From JAFAXD01 sp963833605 (GTDB taxonomy: Bacteria; Pseudomonadota; Alphaproteobacteria; Rhizobiales; Xanthobacteraceae), in contig CAWHYZ010000006.1 of NCBI GenBank assembly GCA_963833605.1, forward strand, positions 58,885-122,884: 64,000 bases of DNA. The letters run 5' to 3'. The notes below the pieces were generated by a model, which saw only the letters and a list, made by a program, of their open reading frames with translations, was not told the DNA's origin and ran no database searches. A program made the position numbers and the translations under genes. Positions 43,621 through 52,133 of this stretch are shown piece by piece. Within the stretch, counting starts at the first letter, position 1. Every line of letters begins with the position of its first letter.

Positions 43621-44815
43621 ATCGATCGGCGCGATTGCGGCCGCGCTCGCGAAGGCGCAGACTGAACTCATCAATCCCGAGAAGTCACTCGTCGGCATCA
43701 TCGGGTCTTCGTCCCCGCGCGAGCCCGGACGATCGTTCCGCTATGCACCGTTATCGAGTGGCCTCGATATCATGCGCAAGAACCTCGGTCGCCACGCAAT
43801 TGCGGTCGTCCAGTCCACCTCAATCGATAAAGACGCCGGCATCGTCCGTCTCAACACTATGCTGGCCCATTCGTCGGGAGAATGGGTGTCCTCAGAATGG
43901 CCGGTGTGCCCGATTGGCTACACCGCCTCGCCACAGCGCATGGGCGCGGCGCTCACTTATGCACGGCGCTACGCACTCTTCACCTTGGTGGGCATTGCCG
44001 GGGAGGACGATCTTGATGCCCCCGATCTTCAGGTGCCGCGCCCACAGCCTTCGGAAACGATGGCGGAAACGAGGAGCCCGAATGTTGCGGACAAAAGCGG
44101 GAATGGCGCACAGTCCGGAGGCTATTCGCCGCCCGGCAATGGCAAGCGAACCGATCTTGCCAAGGGTGTGCTTCCTCCTGAGGAGTCGGCCTCACTGCGC
44201 CAGCGGCTTCTCGGCGAGGTGGAAACGCTAAGCTCGGCCGAAGCTGCGATCACGTGGGCAAGCAAGACGCTGGGTGCGAAAAATAGCCTGACAGCAGCAG
44301 ATGCACGGCTTGTCGAGGATGCGTTTCGGGCAAGAATTGCGTGCGTCGAAGGCCCTGATGCCGAAGGGGCTGCGATGCCTTCCCCAGCGACTAACCTGGA
44401 GCCATCTCGCTCATTAGCACATTCGGAAGAGGTGTCGGCGCAATGGTCCGCGGGAATTGACAAGAGTGTGCTGTCGCTGCCGGAGCCGCGTCGCCTTCGG
44501 GATAAGACACATGTCAAATACGTATCCAAACACCCATGCCTGATATGCGGGCGCCAACCTTCGGATGCTCATCACCTTCGCTTCGCGCAGCTGCGGGCAT
44601 TCGGGCGCAAGGTGAGTGACGAGTTCACAGTGCCGCTCTGCCGCAGCCACCATCGCGAAGTTCACCGGCTCGGTGACGAATCCGGATGGTGGAAACAAGC
44701 CGGCATCGATGCTCTCGCGGCCGCTTATAAGCTTTGGCGAGAAACGCACCCCGTTCCGGCGGCAATGGATGAGACCAGTTCCGGGTTTGCCAAAGAACTG
44801 GGTCAACAAAACTAG
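43604..44815 (+). CDS. ERF-family single-strand annealing protein fused to a DUF968-like domain
   Basis: 403 residues from ATG 43604 (GGAGG upstream); it overlaps the YqaJ gene by 17 bases. The ERF domain (about 1-145) has AIAAALAKAQTELINPEKSL, FRYAPLSSGLDIMRKNL and YTASPQRMGAALTYARRYALFTLVGIAGEDD, which is the classic ERF motif. A low-complexity middle follows (150-290). The C-terminus (from about 305) has CLICGRQPSDAHH and VPLCRSHHREVHRLGDE, a Cys2/His-type DUF968-like nuclease domain related to HNH. The family joins DNA ends by annealing; the tail may add cutting. Confidence 0.88.
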   Translation: MHRSSESIGAIAAALAKAQTELINPEKSLVGIIGSSSPREPGRSFRYAPLSSGLDIMRKNLGRHAIAVVQSTSIDKDAGIVRLNTMLAHSSGEWVSSEWPVCPIGYTASPQRMGAALTYARRYALFTLVGIAGEDDLDAPDLQVPRPQPSETMAETRSPNVADKSGNGAQSGGYSPPGNGKRTDLAKGVLPPEESASLRQRLLGEVETLSSAEAAITWASKTLGAKNSLTAADARLVEDAFRARIACVEGPDAEGAAMPSPATNLEPSRSLAHSEEVSAQWSAGIDKSVLSLPEPRRLRDKTHVKYVSKHPCLICGRQPSDAHHLRFAQLRAFGRKVSDEFTVPLCRSHHREVHRLGDESGWWKQAGIDALAAAYKLWRETHPVPAAMDETSSGFAKELGQQN

Positions 44816-44930
44816 GGGACCGACTTCGACGCGGTCGAGTGCTCGATCCGGCCGATCGCGCTTAACGCAAGAAGACGCCGTTCCCCGCTACGATGTGAGC
44901 GCCGGCCTCCGCCGATTTCGATTATCTTCC

Positions 44931-45359
44931 AATTGCCCGGGCACTCCGGCAGGCTTGGGAACTCGACGATGCCGATAAGCCTGAGCGGCTGCTGCGCAAT
45001 CTCGCCCGCCGGCTCGACCGGGAGGCGCCCGGTGTCGCCGCCAGCATCCTTGAAGGGCTCGACGAGATACTGACCGTCAATCGCCTCGGAGTGCCGGCAA
45101 AGCTCCGGCGCTCGCTCGCCTGCACCAACTCAATCGAGAACATGATGGGGACCGTGCGTCGCGTCTGTCGCAATGTGAAGCGATGGCGAAATGCTGCGAT
45201 GGCGCTGCGCTGGACGGCGCTGGAATGATGGAAGCGGCTAAAGGTTTCCGCCGCTTGAAAGCCTACAAGCAGCTCCCGATCCTCAGGACCGCGCTTGTCG
45301 CTCACGCCCTCAAGCAGCTCGTCACGAACAAGATTGAACCGCAAGCCGACGCCGCATAG
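44931..45359 (+). pseudogene. 3' remnant of an IS256-family (mutator) transposase, frameshifted
   Basis: The frame from 44931 encodes IARALRQAWELDDADKP, then EAPGVAASILEGLDEILTV and SLACTNSIENMMGTVRRVCRNVKRWRN, the C-terminal part of IS256-type DDE transposases. It stops at 45226. A second frame continues the family sequence (EAAKGFRRLKAYKQLPILRT, then ALVAHALKQLVT) to a stop at 45357-45359. The 5' half is missing and there is a frameshift, so it is dead. Confidence 0.8.
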
Positions 45360-45513
45360 CATGATCAACGGCAATGCGTGCTTCGCCTACTTCAACAAAA
45401 TCGGGGGCATTCCCCAGTTCTGTCACGCTTGGGGCTAAGTTAAATACCATTACAACGACCGCCCGCGACGAACGAGCCTGTGCAGAGGATTGAGTGTCGA
45501 GCAGTGTCTTCAA
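45322..45513 (-). CDS. Doubtful small ORF
   Basis: 63 codons starting at TTG. The middle reads VVVMVFNLAPSVTELGNAPDF then VEVGEARIAVDHA, which looks protein-like, and it lies just after the small membrane gene in the same direction. Its 3' end overlaps the transposase remnant. There is no ribosome site and no known family. It may be a leftover of a phage gene. Confidence 0.25.
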   Translation of the reverse strand: MKTLLDTQSSAQARSSRAVVVMVFNLAPSVTELGNAPDFVEVGEARIAVDHAMRRRLAVQSCS

Positions 45514-45520
45514 GAATTGC

Positions 45521-45748
45521 TCAGCTGAGCGGCGATCCCGTCACGTTTTCTTTCGTTTTCGGAACAGGCGTGATGTCATGTGAACGAAGTTGATTTTCCT
45601 CGTCTTCATCGGGAACGAGACTTATCGGTCCGGGCACGATTGGCCGCGCACGATTAGTCTCACGGCGAACGCGTAGACGGTACAGCCCATCTATCAGCGG
45701 TATTCCAAAGACGAGGAAGGCAATTATTGCAAACAAAAACCATTTCAT
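45521..45748 (-). CDS. Small single-span membrane protein
   Basis: 75 residues from ATG 45748 (GAAAGAGA upstream). MKWFLFAIIAFLVFGIPLIDG is one membrane helix, then YRLRVRRETNRARP and an acidic tail with VPDEDEENQLRS. Base use is more AT-rich than in the LPS genes. No known family is recognised. It lies in the phage-like island behind a terminator. Confidence 0.5.
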   Translation of the reverse strand: MKWFLFAIIAFLVFGIPLIDGLYRLRVRRETNRARPIVPGPISLVPDEDEENQLRSHDITPVPKTKENVTGSPLS

Positions 45749-45777
45749 GGTGTCTCTTTCTTTCAAGGGTTGTATAG

Positions 45778-45802
45778 AAAAACCCCGCAAGATCGGGCGG
45801 GG
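45778..45802 (-). terminator. Intrinsic terminator
   Basis: On the minus strand CCCCGC, an eight-base loop and GCGGGG are followed by TTTTT. It lies 15 bases past the stop of the truncated minus-strand gene at 45817 and before the small membrane gene. It supports the view that a real gene once ended at 45817. Confidence 0.6.
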
Positions 45803-45816
45803 CCTAGAGGTAGGCG

Positions 45817-46101
45817 CTAGCTGACTTTCGAGAGCGGGTCAAGTCCGAGACAGTCCGTGGGACACGGGCCGAATGTAGGGGTGTGTGGGCGAATAGCTGC
45901 CTTGGCAGCTTGAAGACCGTCAAGGCAACTGACTGTCTCCATTATGAGCGCGTGCGCGGGTGTAGGGACATCAGGCTGCTCGGTCAGTACATCACCGGTA
46001 ATTTCCACGTGGCGACCGACAACCACGGCGGCACCTTCGTCAGCGATCCGCCAGTCGTAGACCAGACTGATCCGCAGATTGTTGGGCTCTTGAACCAGTG
46101 A
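45817..46101 (-). pseudogene. Truncated protein of unknown function
   Basis: The last 90 or so codons read as a plausible protein: LRISLVYDWRIADEGAAVVVG, RHVEITGDVLTEQPDVPTPA, HALIMETVSCLDGLQAAKAAI, then a stop followed by a terminator. No start is found: upstream the frame enters the antisense of a DUF968-like fragment, so the 5' end has been replaced. No known family recognised. Confidence 0.4.
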
Positions 46102-46215
46102 CGAAACCGCATGGTCGAAGCAAGCCGGCATCGATGCTCTCGCGGCCGCTACAACCTTTGGCGAGAAACGCACCAGGTACGAGCGGCAGCGGACGAAACC
46201 AGTTCCGAGTTTGCG
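46092..46215 (+). pseudogene. Second, broken copy of the DUF968-like tail
   Basis: GCAAGCCGGCATCGATGCTC followed by TCGCGGCCGCT is the same as in the intact gene near 44698-44728. TTTGGCGAGAAACGCACC and GAGACCAGTTCCGxGTTTGC-type matches follow. Only the last 40 codons or so are kept. The bases after it (ATGCAGCAACGCACCATCGG) resemble those after the third copy, so both derive from a related locus rather than from a simple copy of 44815. Confidence 0.6.
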
Positions 46216-46235
46216 AAGCGATCGAGGTGATGCAG

Positions 46236-46691
46236 CAACGCACCATCGGGCTTGCCACATGGCCATATAGCTACGCCAGGTCATCGGCCATAATCGGGCC
46301 GATGCGGGATCGTGGCGAGCCGCTTGTTTCGTCGACGCGGTGCAATTCCACCACCAGCTCTTCCAGATTGTTGATCTCGGCATCAACGCTCGCATCCTTG
46401 CAATGAGACCATCAAGACTGCGCAGGCGCGATTCTCTTAGCTAGCCATCATGATCATGGTTCTCGGAGCACGGTTCGGCATCATCCAATTTGGAAAGCCG
46501 CCTTCTCTTTATGCCAACGGCGGCCCCAGCGGTCAGATTTTTATCTATCAGCCAGCGCAGACGTCATCGCTCAAGCGGCACGCTGAAGATTTATGTATTG
46601 AGTAATCTGATTGCAGTCAGATCGAGCAGTTTTGCCGACCCACCATTCATCGATCGTCGCAAGCGGGTAGGCGGTAAGTCATCAACATCAA
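46236..46691. other. Gene-free part of the decayed island
   Basis: No credible gene on either strand. Open frames are short and of mixed composition, and GC drops around 46570-46640. Nothing here can be assigned beyond the short stretch after the second DUF968-like fragment that is shared with the region after the third. Confidence 0.4.
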
Positions 46692-46877
46692 GAACGCGGA
46701 GCTATAGGACAGAAGGCCACCATAGAATTCATATCGCATGGTCCAGATAAAGATGTTGAAATAGTAGGACCGTCCCCAAAAGGCCTCGTAGAGGCCCTCG
46801 CGGGCCTTGGGGTCGAAGTCGTATCCGATCCATTCGCTCAGCTCGGCATGTCGCTGTTGGTTTGGGTTCGTTCATAG
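46692..46877 (+). pseudogene. Fragment of an unrecognised protein gene
   Basis: A plus-strand frame without a start reads GQKATIEFISHGPDKDVEIV, GPSPKGLVEALAGLGVEVVS and DPFAQLGMSLLVWVRS, then stops at 46875-46877. The composition and spacing of hydrophobic residues look like a real domain with beta-alpha units. There is no start codon or ribosome site. It is probably the 3' end of a phage gene. Confidence 0.35.
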
Positions 46878-46910
46878 CGTCGCGGTGCAGTCCCCAGCCA
46901 GGCGAAAGAG

Positions 46911-47060
46911 TGAACACCATCGTCGCGAAGTTCACCGGTCGTCTGACGAAGTCGCATGGCGGACGCAGGCCGGCGTTGATGCTCAAGCCGCCGCTCACAA
47001 AACTTTGGCAGGAAACGCACCCAGTGCGACCCACAGCTAGCAAGGCTGGTCCCAAGATTG
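46911..47060 (+). pseudogene. Third, broken copy of the DUF968-like tail
   Basis: The frame reads EHHRREVHRSSDEVAWRTQAG-type sequence matching SHHREVHRLGDESGWWKQAG of the intact protein, then VDAQAAAHKTLAGNAP and a stop at 47038-47040. It starts in the second zinc half, so the first Cys pair is missing. It is more diverged than the second copy. The bases after it share GAAACAGCAACG and GGGCTTGTCACAT with the DNA after the second copy. Confidence 0.6.
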
Positions 47061-47204
47061 CGAAACGATTGTGGTGAAACAGCAACGTATGGGGCTTGTC
47101 ACATCGCAAGAATAACAGTCATCCGGCCATCGGTCGTAAGACGCGCACAACGAAGCCGTCGTATCGCTTGCCTCGCCTGGGAATAGCATCAACTCTCTTT
47201 TTCT

Positions 47205-48113
47205 CTATATTGGGAAGTCGTTGGTGTCGAGGCGGGGAAGCTCTAGCGCGTGATCGATTGCAACGTTCGCTATAGCCGACCGCGTGGTAAGTCCCACAGC
47301 ACAATCAAAGTGCTTCAGCGTTTGCAACAGTGCCTCGTTGTATGCGCCGTACGGGTAACACATAATCCACTCGTTGGTTGGCGCACCTATGACGGTGAGA
47401 AAGTCCAGAGACTGACGGATCTCGCGTTCCTGCTCCACTGGCGTGAGTTTATTCATCCAGAAATGATCATATCCGTGACTACCGAAGAACATTCCGCATC
47501 TGACCATCAGTCGGATTTGATCCGGGGACATGTAAACCTCAGAGGCTATCGCGCGTTCGTCTGACGAGACGTGCTGTGCAAAAAGGTCGTCAACGATGCG
47601 GGCCCGATTATCTAGAGGTAGCGCGTATTGCAATACGTTTTTGACGAACACGACATCAGGGGGATCGTAAGCATCTGCTGCCGCGTAGGCGGACCATAGT
47701 TGTTCAAAAGCGGGTCCGATATGTTCGCGGATTTCGGAAACAAGCTTGCTGGTGTCATCGACGGCGGCCAGTAGCAGATGAATTTTGTTTACGTCTAGCA
47801 ACTTCCCCTCCATGATAGCGCCGGCAGGGGGGAAAAAGGAACCTTGCCAGCCACGTTCGTGCAGCAGGGGAAATACGGTTAAGTAGTGGTCCAAATATCC
47901 ATCGTCGAATGTCAGCCATACAGCGTCAGGCGGCAAGACATCCCGCCGCCGGAAGGCCGCTATTACCTGCTGGGCGGTCACCGGATTGAAATGCCGCGCA
48001 AGGTAGTCGAGTTGGCTGCGAAATTCTGCGGTGCGTCGGCCCCTGAGCTTCGGATAACGCGACCGTTCTAGGTCGCGGACGTAATGATACATGATGATGG
48101 TAAGCTGGCTCAT
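47205..48113 (-). CDS. Polysaccharide deacetylase family protein
   Basis: 302 residues. NodB-homology features: LTIIMYHYVRDLERSRYPKLRG at the start, the metal and base motif VWLTFDDGYLDHYLTVFP (TFDDG) near 80, the metal histidines in FFGSHGYDHFWMNKL near 210, and WIMCYPYGAYNEALL. No signal peptide is seen, so it may act on a lipid-linked or nucleotide sugar in the cytoplasm. It overlaps the methyltransferase at 48110 by four bases. It would remove N-acetyl groups from surface glycan or its precursor. Confidence 0.88.
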   Translation of the reverse strand: MSQLTIIMYHYVRDLERSRYPKLRGRRTAEFRSQLDYLARHFNPVTAQQVIAAFRRRDVLPPDAVWLTFDDGYLDHYLTVFPLLHERGWQGSFFPPAGAIMEGKLLDVNKIHLLLAAVDDTSKLVSEIREHIGPAFEQLWSAYAAADAYDPPDVVFVKNVLQYALPLDNRARIVDDLFAQHVSSDERAIASEVYMSPDQIRLMVRCGMFFGSHGYDHFWMNKLTPVEQEREIRQSLDFLTVIGAPTNEWIMCYPYGAYNEALLQTLKHFDCAVGLTTRSAIANVAIDHALELPRLDTNDFPI

Positions 48114-48997
48114 CGAGGTTTTCGCAATTCTAGGACGAATGATGAAGAATGCGGGACGAGACGGTGATCTCGAAGCCCGGCCTGTCCCGCAAATGCAGCT
48201 ATTTCTGCGTGCAGGTTTGGATGCTCTTCTTTGAAAGAGCCCGGCAATGCGTGAAAGTGAATTGGATATATTACCTCAGGTGAAAACCCGTAGCGCCTCG
48301 CCCTCTTGATCAGCTCTGCTGGCGAGAACTGATATCGAACATCAACTCCGATGCCGGTTCCCGGATGGCTGGACGGCTGGGGATCGATCCTTTCGTGCGC
48401 CATGAGGTTGCCAAACAGTTCGCCAGCAGCGCTTGACTGAAGACAGATGGCCTCTCTAATCAGAAGATCCATCGTCCCTATGTCCATCTCCATCTTCGTA
48501 AATGAGTTGAGGGACACGACATTGAATAAGCGATTGCGAGAAGCGAGCGCTAATGATCCACCAGCCCGCAATGCTGCGCTGCACAGACCAAGGAAAATTT
48601 CTAACTCGTCAAGCGAGATATATTCTATCACGCCTTGCGCGCTTATAACATCATAACTGGTCGGCGCGTGTTGGGCCTCGAAGAACGACGAGCATGCAAA
48701 GAGCGCGCTAGCACTTTCCTTTGCATTGTTTTCTTTGGCTATGCGGATCATGTCAGGCGCGAAATCGAGGCCAACCGAGCGAATCCCAAGTTTAGCCACG
48801 TCGATAGCGAGCTGCCCGGTACCGCAACCAACATCAAGAAAATCGGACACCGAAGGCAAACGCGAGATTATATCGAGCGTAGCTCGGTTCCTTGCTTGGA
48901 TGACATTGTATTCGTCCCGCTGCCCGTCGGCTTTTGATTGCCAGTCTCGTGCCGATTGGTGGAAATAGCTACGCGCCTGTTCTTGTTGATTGTCCAT
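48110..48997 (-). CDS. Class I SAM-dependent methyltransferase
   Basis: About 295 residues; ATG 48997 (AGGGA upstream) gives MDNQQEQARSYFHQSARDWQSKADG, and an ATG at 49027 is possible. The SAM motif is VSDFLDVGCGTGQLAIDVAKLG, then VGLDFAPDMIRIA and the post-motif YDVISAQGVIEYI. The C-terminal part (VRYQFSPAELIKRARRYGFSPEVIYPI) looks substrate-binding. It is coupled to the deacetylase gene, so it likely methylates a sugar of the same glycan. Confidence 0.85.
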   Translation of the reverse strand: MDNQQEQARSYFHQSARDWQSKADGQRDEYNVIQARNRATLDIISRLPSVSDFLDVGCGTGQLAIDVAKLGIRSVGLDFAPDMIRIAKENNAKESASALFACSSFFEAQHAPTSYDVISAQGVIEYISLDELEIFLGLCSAALRAGGSLALASRNRLFNVVSLNSFTKMEMDIGTMDLLIREAICLQSSAAGELFGNLMAHERIDPQPSSHPGTGIGVDVRYQFSPAELIKRARRYGFSPEVIYPIHFHALPGSFKEEHPNLHAEIAAFAGQAGLRDHRLVPHSSSFVLELRKPR

Positions 48998-49027
48998 ACG
49001 ATCCCTGAGGGCTCCCGCGTTGCCCAT

Positions 49028-49536
49028 TCGCGGAGCTTGATCACGCGCCTCTGGCGCCGTCCGTCACCGGACCTGACGTGAACTGTCAAGCGAGCTCAAT
49101 CACCCAATCGCGGCGTCCGACGTCATTTAAGCAGATCTGGGCCACGCTCTGCAACGCAAGCAATCCCCGGGCGTGAATTCGACGTCGCTGCCAGTCGAAA
49201 ATCCATTGGTCTTTCGCAGGCTCTCGTCCGAAGCGTGGCAATTCGGCCCGCCGTATCCCGCAGTTGAGGAAACGCGTGACGTTCGAGCCGGCCTGGGGCG
49301 CCCGCCGCTTCAGCGGAGCCTTTGGCCATCCCGGAAGCCGATTTAGGCGCTTATGGTATAGTTAGTAGGTCGCCCTCACCGAACGTTGACTTCCGTTCCT
49401 TAATCCATGGTTCCGACGATCATCGGATCAGCGGCCTGGCTCAAGCGGAGCGCCTAATGCAAATCTTTTTTGCATGCGATGCGCAAATCGTTTCGAGAAA
49501 CTGCCTCTCATTCTCTGCGTGAGGGTCGGCCGAACG
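49028..49536. other. 509-base gap without a clear gene
   Basis: No gene with a start is seen. A minus-strand frame without a start, about 49086-49340, reads TRFLNCGIRRAELPRFG and DQWIFDWQRRR and could be a remnant, but it has no recognised family. The right part (49340-49530) has mixed, lower-GC sequence. Confidence 0.4.
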
Positions 49537-50633
49537 TCATTGGCTCCGCAAAGAACGCTCAAAGAGAATGTAGTCGTGAAACCAGAAAGTCTTCTGCTGG
49601 CGATAAACGTGCGACTTGGTGTTTGATCCGTAATTCTTTATCGAAAAACCATGATGCCTGAATTGATCGACCAGAAAATCCGATGATACCGCCTCATCGG
49701 GCGGGCCGATAACTCCCGGGTGATAGTTGATCAAATAGAAATGCCCCATGTTTGCCGTTTGCAACATTGCAATATAGCTTGCCGCCTGGGCGCGCGTCAT
49801 CTCCTGCATCGAGGCGTGGTTGATTCCGAGCCAGATATTTCGCAAGCGATCGCATTGCCAGGGTGCGACGATCGCGATTGTACCCGGCTTGAAAGTCGTC
49901 AAATCGATTGTTTTCATATTCATGGTTGTGCAGAAACCGACGACCGATCCAAGCCCTTGTGAGGCATCGCCGAAAATAGCTTTGCAGCGCTGCTCGGCGA
50001 TGTAAAGCTGCGGTGCTATGTCGACCAGCGCGATTCTAAGATCAGGCCGAACCTTGCGCAGAACTTCAATAAATCCGCCGAAGCCTGGACCGATTTCCAC
50101 AACACAGGCCCCCTCTGGCAGCTCCAAATGTCGTAGCAGCCATTGCGCGCGGGCGAAGTTGTGCAAGAACTGGAAGGAATATTTGCGATCTGCAATCTCG
50201 AAAATCGCTGGCGGATTACCGGCGAGAAATCCTCGACTTCGAGAAGGCAGTGTCCGTAATCGAAGTTGTAGATTGCCTCAGCAAATTCCTGAGCCATAAA
50301 ATTCATGCGTTCTTGGCAGCTTGCTTCCACGATGGGACCCAGAGGGGACGGAGGTTCTGCAAGACCCACAAGCCGGGAGAATTCCTTCCGCAATCGATAT
50401 CCGATGCGCCGCAACAAGTTTGGACGCCTTAGGCGTGACGCAAAAAAACTGCCAAAGGGATTAGGCACAGTCAAGAAATTGTTCAGATCAACAGAATGAA
50501 GCGCTGCGAGCGTTGCGGATTCATAGCTCTTCCAGTGCGACGAGGGAACGTATCCCGCGGCGCGTTGGCACCTCATCATCGCGTCCAACAAGGCCTTGTC
50601 GCTAGAGATTTGTGGTGAGTTCCGGTTCGGCAT
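49537..50633 (-). pseudogene. Putative sugar O-methyltransferase, frameshifted
   Basis: ATG 50633 (AAGGA upstream) begins MPNRNSPQISSDKALLDAMM. The first frame reads HWKSYESATLAALHSVDLNNFL and EAIYNFDYGHCLL, then goes wrong near 50240. The next frame picks up RGFLAGNPPAIFEIADRKYS and continues through HNFARAQWLLRHLELPEGACVVEIGPGFGGFIEV (SAM motif) to 49537. Together they match the putative sugar O-methyltransferase family found in polysaccharide loci. One base is lost or two are gained between the halves. It would modify a surface sugar if restored. Confidence 0.75.
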
Positions 50634-50915
50634 CAGGCGTCCTTGCTTGGATAGAGGCATCTCTCTGGTTGCATACTGGATGAGCTCAATTCGATGCAAG
50701 CCCTGACGCGCCGCGCGCGGGAAGATGCGCGCGCCGCCGAGGCGGGCACCTAAACTAAACGATCGTTTGGCTGGCGGGACCGCCTGGCCGCGATTTTGGC
50801 GGGGAGCGGAGCCTGTCGAGCCCACAACCATATGGGAACGCACCTTTTCTGGGAGGGGCGCTGCGTTCGATTCCTGGCGAAGATAAAAACATTAATAAAC
50901 TCAAACACCTCTATG

Positions 50916-50968
50916 CGTTCACTGCGTGAACGGTCGGCTTGACGTTCATCCTATGAACGCTGTATAAA
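50916..50968 (+). promoter_or_regulatory. Promoter with twin 17-bp palindromes before the nonulosonate operon
   Basis: TTGACG (50939-50944), 18 bases, TATAAA (50963-50968) form a good sigma70 promoter reading right. CGTTCAC-TGC-GTGAACG (50916-50932) and CGTTCAT-CCT-ATGAACG (50943-50959) are two palindromes of the same design, 27 bases apart centre to centre. One lies upstream of -35 and the other overlaps the -35 end and the spacer. The MarR-type regulator encoded next is the likely binder, giving autoregulation. The rest of the gap 50634-50915 shows nothing clear. Confidence 0.7.
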
Positions 50969-50991
50969 GATGTTTAGCACCCGGGGGCAAG

Positions 50992-51633
50992 ATGTCGAGC
51001 GTTAGCCAAGACAAGGAGGTCGACGAAACCCCGAGTGATGTTGGGCTTGCTCGAATCTGTAGAGCGGGACGGAGGCCAATCCCAGCGGCGGTTGGCGTCA
51101 GACCTCGGCATCGCCCTTGGCCTCGTCAACGCCTATCTGAAGCGCTGCGTCAAGAAAGGCCTCGTCAAGGTTGGCCAGGCTCCCGCCCGTCGTTACGCAT
51201 ACTATCTGACGCCGCAGGGCTTTGCCGAAAAGTCGCGGCTTACGGTTGAATATCTCTCCGATTCGTTCTCCTTCTTCCGCCAAGCGCGCGCGGACTGCGC
51301 GGAGCTCTTCGCGATCGCGCGCGGCGCGGGGATTTGGGCGTGTCGTGGTCGCCGGCAAGTCGGACCTCGCTGAGATTGCAAGGATCTGCGCGTTCGACGC
51401 GGGGGTCGAGATTGTCGCGATCATCGATCCGGAAGCCACCGCTTCAACCGATCGGGCTGGCAGTGTTGCCCGGCTTCGATGCTGCTCAACCGTTCGACGC
51501 GATCGTCGTCACCGATCTTCGTTCAGCGCTAGCCACGTTCGAGGATGCGGTCTCCCGCGTCGGGGCGGATCGAGTCCTCGTACCGAGGCTGCTCGGATTG
51601 CATCCGCCGGCGCGCGGGGAGGCAGCGGAATGA
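50992..51633 (+). pseudogene. EPS-associated MarR-type regulator with C-terminal sensor-like domain, frameshifted
   Basis: The winged-helix part reads MLGLLESVERDGGQSQRRLAS, DLGIALGLVNAYLKRCVKKGLV and YAYYLTPQGFAEKSRLT, which fits the EPS-associated MarR group (TIGR04176, recalled). The frame breaks near 51334 (a T/G run) and continues RVVVAGKSDLAEIARICAFDAGVEIVAIIDPEA. It breaks again near 51440 and continues LAVLPGFDAAQPFDAIVVTDL to 51633. The start is unclear: ATG 50992 is in another frame than GTG 51035, hinting at a third shift in AAACCCC. The second half looks Rossmann-like, perhaps sensing a nucleotide or sugar. Confidence 0.7.
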
Positions 51634-52133
51634 GCGCGCGCTGGTACGTCGTTCAGACCCATGCCCATGCGGAAACGAAAGCCGTCGTGCACTTGACGCG
51701 CCAGGGCTTTACAGCATATTTGCCGCGCTATCTCAAGCGCCGGCGCCATGCGCGCCGGATCGAGACCGTCGCTGCGCCGTTGTTCCCGCGCTACCTGTTC
51801 GTCACCGTCGATATAGCGTGGCAGCGTTGGCGCGCGGTCCATTCGACCATTGGGGTTGCGCGTCTCGTCAGCCACGGCGACGACCCGGTCGCCGTGGCTG
51901 ACGATGTAATCAAAACTCTGAGGGCGCGCGAGGACGAGCAGGGCTTCGTCACCCTGCGCCAGCGGCCGCGGTTTGGGCTCGGCGAGAAGGTGCGCGTGCT
52001 CGATGGCGTCTTCGCCGATTGTCTCGGCCTGTTCGACGGCATGAAAGACAGCGACAGAGTGGCCGTACTGCTTGACCTACTCGGCCGCAAGGTTCGCCTA
52101 GTGCTCGATGAATTTTCCGTCGCCGCCGCCTGA
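51630..52133 (+). CDS. NusG-family transcription antitermination protein (RfaH/UpxY-like)
   Basis: 167 residues from ATG 51630 (GGGAGG upstream), overlapping the regulator stop by ATGA. The NGN domain has RWYVVQTHAHAETKAVVHLTRQGFTAYLPRYLKRRRHARR and PLFPRYLFVTVD, and a C-terminal KOW-type part is GEKVRVLDGVFADCLGLFDGM. It is a specialised paralogue, not the housekeeping NusG, which sits by rplK. Such proteins ride RNA polymerase through one long glycan operon and stop early termination. It is the first intact gene of the nonulosonate operon, so it probably acts on it. Confidence 0.88.
   Translation: MSARWYVVQTHAHAETKAVVHLTRQGFTAYLPRYLKRRRHARRIETVAAPLFPRYLFVTVDIAWQRWRAVHSTIGVARLVSHGDDPVAVADDVIKTLRAREDEQGFVTLRQRPRFGLGEKVRVLDGVFADCLGLFDGMKDSDRVAVLLDLLGRKVRLVLDEFSVAAA

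Noticed and set aside
50916..50959. LexA (SOS) boxes
   Set aside because: The alphaproteobacterial LexA site is a direct repeat of GTTC; here the halves are inverted (GTTC...GAAC).
51630..52133. Housekeeping nusG
   Set aside because: It lacks the secE-rplK context, and its position between a MarR-type regulator and neuB marks a specialised paralogue.
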